From assembly GCA_009869945.1 (NCBI GenBank), contig WIXG01000492.1, positions 1 to 47,654 on the forward strand: 47,654 nt of DNA, given 5' to 3'. The notes beneath the pieces are model-generated. The model did no database searches. It saw nothing but the letters and a program-made list of their open reading frames with translations, and had not been told where the DNA came from. Below, piece by piece: positions 21,726 through 30,904 of this stretch; the first letter of the stretch is position 1, and each line of letters opens with the position of its first letter. Position numbers and translations under genes: made by a program. This DNA comes from Mesaphorura yosii. Its lineage: Eukaryota; Arthropoda; Collembola; Poduromorpha; Tullbergiidae.

Positions 21726-22816
21726 TTAGTTTGCGAGCAACGTTTCTTCTATCCTGATCTTGAAGGCACCGACTCGAGTGAAGATGGCGTACTTACTCGG
21801 GTCGCACCGCAGGCTATTATCATTGTGCAGCGGTCCATTGGCTGACGACGGCTTGCAAGTAGAACAAACCGGAAGCGGAACCGCCAAACTCATCCTGAAA
21901 AACGAGCCCACCTCCCGAGTCTCCGTTAGTCCGTTGTGGCAACTACGTACTGGCTATGACCGTACGCATGACCTGTTGTTATCAGCTGGCATGTACAGCA
22001 CACGACCAGAGTCTATCCGAACTCTTGCACAGTAAAATGTGCTGCGCACCACCTCCAATCTCTCCACACTGGCCACAACTCCTATTGGACTTCAGTCCCA
22101 CCACCTGAGCGATTTCCCAGTTGAGCCCGGAGTTGTGCCAAATTTTCCAGACGATGCTCCGCTCCGGACCCATTAATCGGGCCTCAACCAATCTCTTCCA
22201 CTCTTTTTTCCGCATCTTCTCCAACTCCGCTTCCGGAGGAGAGAAAACCACACAGAAACAAACCAGGTACTCATTTTCACGAGAGTGCGGTTCGATTTGG
22301 CATGAGAGCATATTCCAGTACTGAAAGGAAGTGCCTTCCGCTTCCTCGACCGACTCCCGAAATTCTTTTACCATTCTCTCCACGTACTCCACCTCTTTCG
22401 AGAGGGTACGGGCTCGATAAGTTTTTGAAATAGTGTTGAGATCGGTGGCGAGCAGTTCGCCCACATTGTTGACGCCGACAGAGAAGAGTGGTCGGCCGGG
22501 TCGGGAAGAGGACTGAATTGGTGAGGCTGAGTTGATTGATGTCTTGACTTGGGAGGGAGGCGAATGAGAGGCGAAAATTCTGAGCCGCAACCTGTAATCT
22601 CAAATAAAACTGATCACGGATTCCCTCCCCCCGTACAAGATTAATTTAGGATTGGTCCCCATTTTGGATAATAAGTACTCGCCACAAGACATACCCTTGA
22701 AGAGCGCTCGCAGCCTGAAAACCAGAGTCTGATGTCTGGGGCTTCTCATTCCCAGGCCGCCGCACTCGCACGGAGAAAAGACGACTGGTACGGCTCGCTC
22801 CAGGCTGGAGGCCCAT
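21726..22816 (-). CDS. Unknown three-exon protein with CxxC motifs
   Basis: Exons 22816-22695, 22591-22007 and 21894-21726 splice in one frame (both phase 2) to give about 291 residues. The second donor (GTCGTG) is weak, so the exon 2 end is less sure. The N-terminus is basic and Ser/Arg-rich, without a clear signal peptide; a mitochondrial targeting role is possible. The middle is charged and helical (KEVEYVERMVKEFRESVEEAE). The C-terminal part carries CGQC, a single Cys and CSTC, which could bind zinc. I do not recognise the family. It lies between and antisense to two amine oxidase genes; only about 30 bp separate its stop from the stop of amine oxidase 1. Confidence 0.5.
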
Positions 22817-23067
22817 TGCGCTCGGAGTCTGGCTCACGCATTTGATTAAGCTTCCCAATTACTCAATTTCTTACTACTGTACTGTTTCTGTGTTTCTTTC
22901 GTTATACTGAATCTCTATTCCGCTTTATTAAAAATATTCTTCTCCTGTTTGCTGAATGAACAAACTTTTCATGCAGGATTCTCGCTCTGCGAATTCTGCA
23001 TGCGTTGTGTGCGAGACGTGCGTGTGTGAAAAAGCCAGTGCAGTGCAGCGAATGACATGCGCGAAAG
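22817..23067. other. Short region between divergent genes
   Basis: No gene is seen. It should hold promoters for the unknown minus gene and for amine oxidase 2. Confidence 0.4.
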
Positions 23068-23078
23068 ATAAAAATAGC
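23068..23078 (+). promoter_or_regulatory. TATA-like box of amine oxidase 2
   Basis: GATAAAAATAG lies about 120 bp upstream of the ATG at 23192. It is a weaker match than the box of amine oxidase 1. Confidence 0.4.
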
Positions 23079-23191
23079 TTGGCACATAAAACGCCAAGTT
23101 TAGCGAGCAGATGAGCTCTTCGTTCTCATTCACTGCATTTCAGAAGTAGTGGCATAGCAGACTTGTGGGCCGTTGCGCAAAGGTCAGTGAG

Positions 23192-25008
23192 ATGGCTCCT
23201 TGCCTCTCCTTTTTAATTGGCGTGATCGTGATTGTGGTCACGATCACCATCGTCGCCGGCTCTAATACGTCCAGTACCAGTACACAGGATAACCAGCACA
23301 AGCACAAGCCTTCTGTTGTCGTGATCGGCGCCGGCGTGGCCGGGCTCACCGCCGCCGCGACTCTGCATGCCACCGACAAATTCAACGTGACCGTCCTCGA
23401 AGCCATGTCTCGCATCGGCGGACGGACGCACACACTCCGATTCGACAACGGACACCACATCGAAATGGGGGCCGAATGGATCCATGGGAAGGAGGGCAAC
23501 CCCGTGTACGATCTGGTCAGCCCGCTGGGGTTGGTGAACGCACCCGAGGATGTGACCGCCCTCCTCGACCGCTTCCAGACTGCTTCCGACACCGTGCTCA
23601 ATGAAACAATGGTCGGCTTGCTCTGGGAAATATACGAGAAGGTTGAAACGGACCCAGTCAGTGAAGTGAAGCCAACGGAATGGTACGGATCCTTTGGTGA
23701 GCTCGCGAAGAAGGTCCTGGACGCTTTTCAGGAAAAGGTGGGCCTTCATCAGGGTGCCAGATTTCGAGCAGCTGTGTTGGACTGGTTGCATCGCGTCACG
23801 GTAAAGCAAGGTTTCAAGGCTATTTAAACAAATATCAATGAGACAGAATCCATGGCATATCCATGGCATATCCATGGCTTATAATTGTTAGCTTGCAAGC
23901 AACTCGGCTGACAACTGGTTCGAGATCTCCGCGCACCAAGATGGCGAGGAATTCAGCTACGTGACTTGGAAACCTCCGTACGGGTATTGGAACCTGCACC
24001 AACTTATCCTTGTAAGCCAATAATCAGGCATATCCTTGATTTAACCTTAACAAGGTTGAATCCTTGATTTATCCCTGCCAGACTGGAAATGTAACCGAAT
24101 CCGCCCGCTTTCCCCTACCCGACTGGATCAGACTGGGCAAGGAAGTCTTGACAATCGACTACACAAATCACGAATTGGTACGAGTCTGCACGCGAGATGG
24201 CGCCTGCTTCATGGCCGACCACGTGATTGTCACGCCATCTCTCGGCGTCCTGAAAGCGAGGCACGACACCCTCTTCTCGCCTCCGCTTCCGCTCCGGAAG
24301 CGTCTGGCCATCCGTTCCCTCGGTTTTGGGACCGCGACCAAGTACTACTTGGAGTTCAGCGCCCCCTGGTGGCCAGCCAATTTCAGCGGCGTTTTCCCGC
24401 TCTGGGACGACATCGACTATGACTACGACGACCAAGACCCGAGTTGGATGTACTGGCGGTCGAATATCAAGAGTCAGGAGCTCCTTGCAGACGTGGGCGG
24501 TTTTCCGCTGTGGACACGGGCAGTCTGCCGAATTTTCACCGTCGACTCCGGCTCGCATCCGAACATGCTCCGTGCGTGGGTGACGGGGCCAGCATCGAGG
24601 TTTATGGACAGTTGGGCCTCAGATCAAGTGCGTACGGCGATTATGCGGCTGGTGCGTCGTTTCATGGGCGTCAGCGTGATTCCGGCGGCCATCGCTGTAC
24701 ACCAGTCAAAATGGGCCAGCAACCCCTTCACGCGGGGCGTGTACAGCTTTCGCAGTGTGGAGAGCGACAAGAACGGCGTGACAGCGAGGGATTTGACCGA
24801 ACCGATTCTCGGCGCTGAGGCAGACAAGCCAATCGTTTGCTTTGCTGGGGAGGCGACGCACTCGACCGCCTACGCGACGGTACACGGCGCGTACGAGACG
24901 GGGCTGCGGGAGGCGGAGCGAATCAAAAGCTGGTACGCTTCGGTCGGAAGCGGAACAGAAAATAGTGTTTATTTGGCCTTGTTGGCCCTTGCCTTAATTT
25001 TTATTTAA
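23192..25008 (+). CDS. Secreted FAD amine oxidase 2 (polyamine-oxidase type)
   Basis: Exons 23192-23800, 23892-24011 and 24082-25008 (phase-0 introns at the same places as in amine oxidase 1) encode 551 residues. The signal peptide (about 1-23) is followed by GAGVAG (46-51), RIGGRTH, the lysine in FGTATKYYLEF (about 330) and FAGEATH (about 497-503). Exon 2 is shorter than in gene 1, missing about six residues before VTWKPPYGYW; its acceptor was chosen as GTTAG at 23891, because that keeps the frame. The C-terminal run VYLALLALALIFI again fits a GPI or membrane tail. The dinucleotide-fold region is almost identical at DNA level to gene 1 (19905-20060 vs 23320-23475), which suggests recent duplication or gene conversion. 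Confidence 0.88.
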
Positions 25009-25028
25009 TGAATCAGAATATAATGAAC

Positions 25029-25777
25029 CTAGCCTTTGAGGTACTCGACAATCTCTTTCTGGATCTCCGGGTCAATCTTGGGCATTTCGTTCTTCAGACA
25101 CTCGCCCTCCGTCACGAACGTTGCCCCCGGTCTGAAGGGTTTCGGGTCCTTCTCTGCCTTGTCTACCTCCTCCTTTGGCATCTGCAGCGCGACCGCGATC
25201 CTCGCATGGTCAAGCTTCGCCTTCCCGTCCGTGGTCAGCACCGTCCAGCAGGGTTTCACGTCATCGATGCAGAAACCGACGACGACGAACGTCGAGTTGT
25301 CCGTGAGTACGACGGTGCTCTTGATGTACTCGGGTGTGCGGACGCCAAAGTCCTCCTTCGTCTTCCTGCCAGCTTCCGGGTTGGAAGGCTTGCAGCGCTG
25401 TTCGCTGATGTTGTCGTACTCGCATTGCATGCCGGGACACATGCCGAGGTCCTTCCCTTTGAATGTCTCGTGCGCACGGACACAAAGTTTGTGCTGCTTC
25501 GGCGACGACGTGGCTTCGGGCTGGGGAGGTTTGGGTTCGTACTGCAGGTCGTCCTTCGAAGCACCGGCCGCCAGCTGCGCGTGGAAACCCGCCTGACGCT
25601 TCTCGAGGAACTGGAAAAAGGGAGAGGCGACATTAGATATCTGTAGATTACGGTTTTGGCTAATTAAGTACGAACCCATTTTTCGTTGATCGGCGCCGGA
25701 TGGAGCGTAGGACACTCGTTGGCGTTAGAGTGCACGGCTCCAACGACGCACAATGCCAAAACGACAAATGCCTTCAT
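25029..25777 (-). CDS. Small secreted protein, possibly lipocalin-like
   Basis: Exons 25777-25676 and 25610-25029 (phase-0 intron with donor GTTCGT) give 227 residues. There is a clear signal peptide (1-16, cut near VHSNA). The mature part has Cys residues spaced as LCVRAH, MCPGMQC, QRC, FCIDDVKPCW and GECL, a Pro-rich linker and a charged C-terminus. The stretch STVVLTDNSTFVVVGFC followed by CWTVLTTDG recalls the last strands of lipocalins, but I cannot confirm this. Its stop codon lies only 20 bp from the stop of amine oxidase 2, so the 3' ends probably overlap. A TATA-like ATTTAAATAG (25861-25870) lies about 85 bp upstream of the start. Confidence 0.72.
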
Positions 25778-25860
25778 TTCGACGACTTCTTGTTGCCTGG
25801 CTGCCTCTTGTCTTTTCATGGAGTCGAAGACGAATGAGGGCAGCAGCTCGAGCGGGCTCG

Positions 25861-25870
25861 CTATTTAAAT
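25861..25870 (-). promoter_or_regulatory. TATA-like box of the secreted protein gene
   Basis: The minus strand reads ATTTAAATAG about 85 bp before the ATG at 25777. Confidence 0.5.
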
Positions 25871-26456
25871 GCGCTTCGAGTCAAAGCGCAGAACCCGTAG
25901 AAGCTTCTCGATAGCGTAAAGTACAAACAGTGCGAGTGAGTGTGTAAAGGCTGCGGCGAAAGTTTAAAAGTTTTTGCACAAACGCGGCAAAATGACAGAG
26001 TCATTACAGCATTGCATGTGCATTGGCCTACGTGACTGAAAGCAAGTCCTACGTGAGCAGTTGACGCATGTGGTACGTCAATAAGCCCAGCGTGGCATGA
26101 TTTTGCAATGCATTTGGATTCCTTTGGGTTCAAAGAAGCAACTAAATACTTTAGTTTGTACTAAATATTTTGCATTGAAACAATCAAACGGCACTCCGAA
26201 TTTTGACGGCGTCATTTCGTTGTGATCCCTCGAAAATCAGACATTTGAAACAATAAGACGGCTGCCGTATTAAACAGATAAATCCGGTATGCAGCCTATG
26301 CCCTACATGGAATATAATTCTTGGATATTCTCTTGGGTGATCTTCTTCAAACACCAATTTGCTATTCTTGGCATATTTGGAAATTGATACCGATTTATTA
26401 CGATAACCTTTGTAAAATGAGATGCTTAATTACTACGACATCAGCACATCAAAAAA
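25871..26456. other. Intergenic stretch
   Basis: AT-rich, with no gene seen. Confidence 0.5.
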
Positions 26457-27400
26457 ATGTGTATGTTTAACATGTTTGAATCGAGATCTGAAAACGATGC
26501 AGTAAATCGGCGCTTTACGAAGACCCCGATTCCCCAGCCAAGTTATCTTCAATTTATCCCGAGGGAAAAAATGCAAATGCCACGACGTAGCTCTGGCTTC
26601 GTCCGCACGAAATCTGCGAGAAGAACGGACACGGCGGATTCGGGTCCTAGTCCTTATTCAATTCAATCTGAGTGGGCTGCCGGGCTTAAAGATCGGGAAA
26701 TTGTGTACAACCATCCACATGAGGGTAAGTTTTGGTGTACGGAGTACGGCATTTTATGGGCTTCATTCCTTTAGACGTATTCAAGAACGAGCCAGTGTTT
26801 CGCTTTGAGGTGAAGGAACTGCCGGTGATTTGAAATCTGCCGGGCAGAGTGCACATTGCACTTCATGTTGAAGCTGGGAATCTCGAAGAAACATTGGACC
26901 TGGCTCTAGCGTACATGGCTTAAATTTACAGGGTACGAAGCGGATTTCACTTCACCCAATCCAACACGAAAACCAAGAACGTGACATTTCATTGTTATTT
27001 CAGGTTAAACAGGATGACGACTTGGACAACATCGAGAAGGTTTATAAACAACACGGGGAACGACGGGTCTTCTTGAAACCTGGACACTACTTTCTGATTC
27101 TGACTCTGAGCACGGAAAAGGAAGAGCAAAATCCCAAAGGCGTACGTCGGGAAGGCGATCTCATTCAAGGTCACTCTCTACTCGTACACGGGAAATACAA
27201 CAGAGTAAGTTGGCAGGTTTCTGAAGGTGGAAGGTCAAATTAATTCGCTAATTGTCATTGTGTATCTATTTCCCGCATGCGCATGCTTCTACAGGAAGTC
27301 AACAAGCTCAGCATCCTGTGAAAGCCAGACGACAAAATGAAGAAGCGAGCTTCTGCAGAATTAATAATCGACAAGGCGGAGAGGCGGTAATTCGGCGGCA
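26457..27400 (+). pseudogene. Probable decayed multi-exon gene of unknown family
   Basis: An ATG-led exon (26457-26724) ends at a good donor (GAGG/GTAAGT). A second exon-like stretch from 26775 (after CTTTAG) continues the frame with DVFKNEPVFRFEVKELPV but meets TGA near 26831 and TAA near 26920. A third stretch after TTTCAG (27004 on) reads VKQDDDLDNIEKVYKQHGER and KPGHYFLILTLS and ends at a donor near 27205. A fourth (from about 27296) is stopped after eight codons. The exon-intron form with stops inside protein-like sequence suggests a broken gene. I do not recognise the family. A normal gene with other exon limits remains possible. Confidence 0.4.
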
Positions 27401-27817
27401 TTTTATTTGAAATCGAATACTCAAAGAGGAGACAGGAAAACTCATTGCGAATTGCGACACTCACTAAACATTCGTTTATTGGTGCAGTTTTTCTAATTAG
27501 AAGCTACCAGGCTAGCACACGCACGTTTTCACTTAAGTTTTACCATTAAATTTCATTGATAAACATATTTTTCCTGGTGACATTAAATTCACTGATAAGC
27601 GTTACTTCGACTGCTGAATTGTCGACTGATTGGCACGCGTGAACACGACATTTTCGTATTCGTTGACGAGCCAAGGCAATGTCGAGTTAGTCGAGTACAA
27701 TTGCCATTTGCCATTCTTTCTCTGGCACTGCGCTACTCTCAATTCGCTGATCACTTCAAATCACACTTCATTTTTCTATTCATGTATTCACGGCTTTTCA
27801 GCCATGCCGCCGTCACA
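27401..27817. other. 5' flank of amine oxidase 3
   Basis: No gene is seen. The frame of amine oxidase 3 stays open upstream to about 27701 but without an ATG that gives a better signal peptide. Confidence 0.4.
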
Positions 27818-29524
27818 ATGCGGCTGAATTCAGCAGCAGCACTTTGCGTGTACATTTTAATTGCCCATGCTCACGACGTATTCGCCCGCGCGCGTGGGCC
27901 GGGTGTTGGCACCGAACCACTTCTTCCGCCCCGTGTGCTCGTGGTCGGCGGGGGCGTCGCCGGGCTCACAGCCGCATCGACACTGCACGCGACAGGCAAG
28001 TACGACGTGACGCTGTTCGAAGCGATGCCACGCATCGGCGGGCGGACCAACACAATGCGGTTCAGCGGCTCCGAGCCGGGCGTTCCGGGCTACCACGTCG
28101 AGATGGGTGGGGAGTGGGTGCACGGCGAAGAGGGCAACCCCGTCTTCGAGCTCGTGCACCCGTTGGGCCTCGTTGACACAGAGGCCGACCCGCCTCTGTC
28201 CCAGTACCATTTCCCTTTCCAGCACGGAGGGCGCGTCGACGACAGCACGGCGGAGGCGCTCGAGGAACTCTACGAGCTCGTCTACGAGGACCCTGACGGT
28301 TGGGCTGATCACGTGCGGGGAGCATCCTTGGGCGAGTACGCAAGGATATTCTTGGAGGAGTACAACAGGCATGAAGACCTTGGGTGGGAAGGCGAATTCT
28401 TTGAAGTAGTGCTCGATTGGCTGCATCGGAGGCTTGTAAGTTGCTTATACTTCTCATTAATCGTGCGTGCATCCTTGTTTCATGCATTTTTCTTTGCTTC
28501 TATCCAGCTGGAAGAGGAAGCGGCCGACAACTGGTTTGAGGCTTCAGCGAGCGACGAAGGTGACCAGTACGAAATTCTACCCGGCTACGAGAACGTCACC
28601 TGGCGGCCCCCGTACGGCTACTCGAGCCTGCACCAGCTTCTGTTGACTGGAAATGTGACGACGGACGGCGAGTATGAACTTCCCGCCTACATTCAACTGA
28701 GTACGGAAGTGATCTCCGTCGATTACGCGAACCCTGCCTTCGTGCGGGTTTGGACGCGAGATGGCGACTATTTCGATGTGGACCACGTCATCTTCACTCC
28801 TTCTCTGGGCGTGCTGAAGGCCACACACGAGGCGATCTTCACTCCTCGGCTGCCAGCAAAGAAGGCGCTGACAATCGAGCACTTCGGCTTCGGTACAGCG
28901 ACAAAGTACTACCTGGAATTCAGCGCCGCCTGGTGGCCAGCGAACTACAGCGGCGGCTTCCTGCTCTGGGACGACATCTCGTACGACTACGCCGACCCAC
29001 GCTGGCAGTACTGGCGAGCCAACATCACGCTGGAGGAACTGATGACAGACATGGGCGGGCTTCCGCTCTGGGCGCGTGCTATTGCTCGGATCTTCACGGT
29101 CGACTCCCGTTCGCACCCCCACATGCTTCGTGCGTGGGTCACGGGCCCGACTTCAAAGTTTCTGGACAACATGGACGTTGATTACGTGAAGGATATCATG
29201 ATGGTCCTCGTACGCCGGTTTTTGGGGCCTCAGATGCCCGAGGGGACGATCATCCCCGATCCTGTCGCCGTGTACCAGTCCCGCTGGTGGAGCAACCCCT
29301 TCACGCGTGGAACCTACAGCTTCCGGACTCTCGACAGCGACCGGTACGACGTGTGGGCGAAGGACCTGGGCGAGCCGATCCTGACTCCAGCGGGTAAGCC
29401 TGCTCTCTGCTTCGCGGGCGAGGCGACTCATCCGACGTTCTTCTCCTCCGTACACGGGGCGTATGCGTCGGGGCTGCGGGAGGCAGAGCGAATTGAGGCC
29501 TGGTATTCCGGTGTAACGCCGTGA
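27818..29524 (+). CDS. Secreted FAD amine oxidase 3 (polyamine-oxidase type)
   Basis: Exons 27818-28435 and 28508-29524 encode 544 residues. The intron is 72 bp, a multiple of three without stops, so an open-frame scan reads straight through it; sisters 1 and 2 show it is an intron. The second intron of the sisters is absent. The motifs are GGGVAG (44-49), RIGGRTN, FGTATKYYLEF and FAGEATHPTF with VHGAYASG. The ATG at 27818 gives the best signal peptide (MRLNSAAALCVYILIAHAHD). The protein ends AWYSGVTP with no hydrophobic tail, so it should be released, unlike the likely anchored sisters. Its third codon positions look richer in G and C. Amine oxidation with peroxide release is expected; substrate unknown. 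Confidence 0.9.
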   Translation: MRLNSAAALCVYILIAHAHDVFARARGPGVGTEPLLPPRVLVVGGGVAGLTAASTLHATGKYDVTLFEAMPRIGGRTNTMRFSGSEPGVPGYHVEMGGEWVHGEEGNPVFELVHPLGLVDTEADPPLSQYHFPFQHGGRVDDSTAEALEELYELVYEDPDGWADHVRGASLGEYARIFLEEYNRHEDLGWEGEFFEVVLDWLHRRLVSCLYFSLIVRASLFHAFFFASIQLEEEAADNWFEASASDEGDQYEILPGYENVTWRPPYGYSSLHQLLLTGNVTTDGEYELPAYIQLSTEVISVDYANPAFVRVWTRDGDYFDVDHVIFTPSLGVLKATHEAIFTPRLPAKKALTIEHFGFGTATKYYLEFSAAWWPANYSGGFLLWDDISYDYADPRWQYWRANITLEELMTDMGGLPLWARAIARIFTVDSRSHPHMLRAWVTGPTSKFLDNMDVDYVKDIMMVLVRRFLGPQMPEGTIIPDPVAVYQSRWWSNPFTRGTYSFRTLDSDRYDVWAKDLGEPILTPAGKPALCFAGEATHPTFFSSVHGAYASGLREAERIEAWYSGVTP

Positions 29525-29639
29525 GATTTTCCCGTAGCTGTGAGTAATCCTTGATGTGCGGACGAAAAAGATTGTTGATTTTGACTTGATTTATTCGAAT
29601 CAATAAACAAGCAACGGAGAGAATAACTTCAGTAGTTGG

Positions 29640-30040
29640 TCAGTAGTGTTATATTTCCAGGAAGAATGAGCCGACGGTCCTACGCAACAAACAATTTATG
29701 CAGAAAAGCGTTACATCAAACCAAAGTCTGGTAATTCTGGCAAGTGTTTGATTTACCTTGGCTTGCAGTGTTCTCCCATCACCGTCTTTGACCCGTGTAC
29801 TAATTGTCTCCGCGAAATACTCGTACGCCTTGATCCTGCAAAACGCGAGACTGTTAAGAAAACCGACCTTTGAACGTAATCGAGTCAACGGAGCAGCCGC
29901 AACCGCAGGGTCGGAATCGATTTCTTTTCTTCAGGGACAGGATGAAGCTTCCGAGAATATCCCAAACGTCGTCAACCCACCAGGCACTCCGAAAGTACAA
30001 AAAGTCTGGAGAGTACCAGTCGACGACCAGAATGTTGACT
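29640..30040 (-). pseudogene. Remains of a pancreatic-type lipase
   Basis: On the minus strand, 30037-29870 reads NILVVDWYSPDFLYFRSAWW followed by VDDVWDILGSFI, matching the family pattern (N-V-VDW, Y, then VG..I..FI) just before the catalytic serine region. After a 41-bp gap that looks like a small intron, 29830-29751 reads RIKAYEYFAETI, matching the later SHSRAYEYFAESI motif. The part between, with the GHSLG serine nucleophile, the aspartate and the lid, is missing. Upstream minus-strand sequence is full of stops. Splice-like borders are kept, so this may be a gutted gene copy rather than a retrocopy. Confidence 0.6.
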
Positions 30041-30344
30041 GAGATTCATGCAGCGATGCAAGTTTGAAACCAGACAAAGAAATTCAAATTTCGAAGAATT
30101 CGCGCCAAACTAGCTCATGTCTGTGTCTGAGCCGTTGAGAAATTCGTACCTTCTCTTAGGCTGCCATTGTTCATCTACCCATGAATCAGAACCTTGAGGC
30201 CCTACTTTGCGTTTGCGTTCCATTCCGCTTGACGGATGTCATCGACGTCCTTCCGGATCCGTACGTCACTGGGACTGAAGTAAGAAACTTGGGAGCCGGG
30301 AGCATATTTCAATTGTCCTTGTATAATTAACTTACTTTTGTTTG

Positions 30345-30656
30345 TTATACAACTCGATTCGACCTTCCTGGGCAGCCGTTCTCGGGACGAGAGAATCGTG
30401 ATCCCACCACACAGCCTCGCTTACGTTTTTGGAAGGCTTCCATAGAGCAGTACTCGCCAGAAGCCACCAGCTGATCGTACATTATGTCAGTCTTCTCGAC
30501 GTAGATCGGGTCGTCTCGGTCCTCATGTTTGTGACCAGGTAGAGCCACCGTAGCGGTGGAGTCGGCACAGTAGCTGTCCAGTGAACAAATCCAGGTTGAG
30601 GACACTTTATCCATGATTCCCAGCACAATTAAGCCTACCAGCACAAGGGTCTTCAT
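30345..30656 (-). CDS. Possible first exon of a small secreted protein
   Basis: The ATG at 30656 starts a signal peptide (MKTLVLVGLIVLGIMDKVSS) followed by a Cys-containing mature stretch (WICSLDSYCADS, EYCSMEAF). The frame ends at TAA 30347-30345, but a good donor (AAAC/GTAAGC, near 30425) and a later acceptor (CTTCAG, near 30278) suggest that it is spliced to a further exon, perhaps PSDVRIRKDVDD. I recognise no family. It could be an independent small gene or the 5' part of the lipase-like remnant downstream on the same strand. Confidence 0.4.
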   Translation of the reverse strand: MKTLVLVGLIVLGIMDKVSSTWICSLDSYCADSTATVALPGHKHEDRDDPIYVEKTDIMYDQLVASGEYCSMEAFQKRKRGCVVGSRFSRPENGCPGRSNRVV

Positions 30657-30904
30657 TTTCACCAACTAGAACCCCTCTCTCAATCTGTCTGCTGTGACTT
30701 TCTGAATTGGCATGCAGGAATTCGCCAATACTTCACGAAGTTTTGTGAAAATGAATCGTCGGCGTACGGTTGCTTCCTGTATCGTTATATAGCGTCGTAT
30801 GAACAATTTTGTGACTGTGCTGATTTATTTCAACACAAACACTACATCCAACTCAAGCAAGCAACTAAAAGAAATCTCGGCGGTCAGGCGTAGAGGCGTC
30901 TTCG

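Noticed and set aside
27701..27817. Upstream extension of amine oxidase 3
   Set aside because: The frame begins at TTG and the added residues are not a better leader; the ATG at 27818 gives a normal signal peptide.
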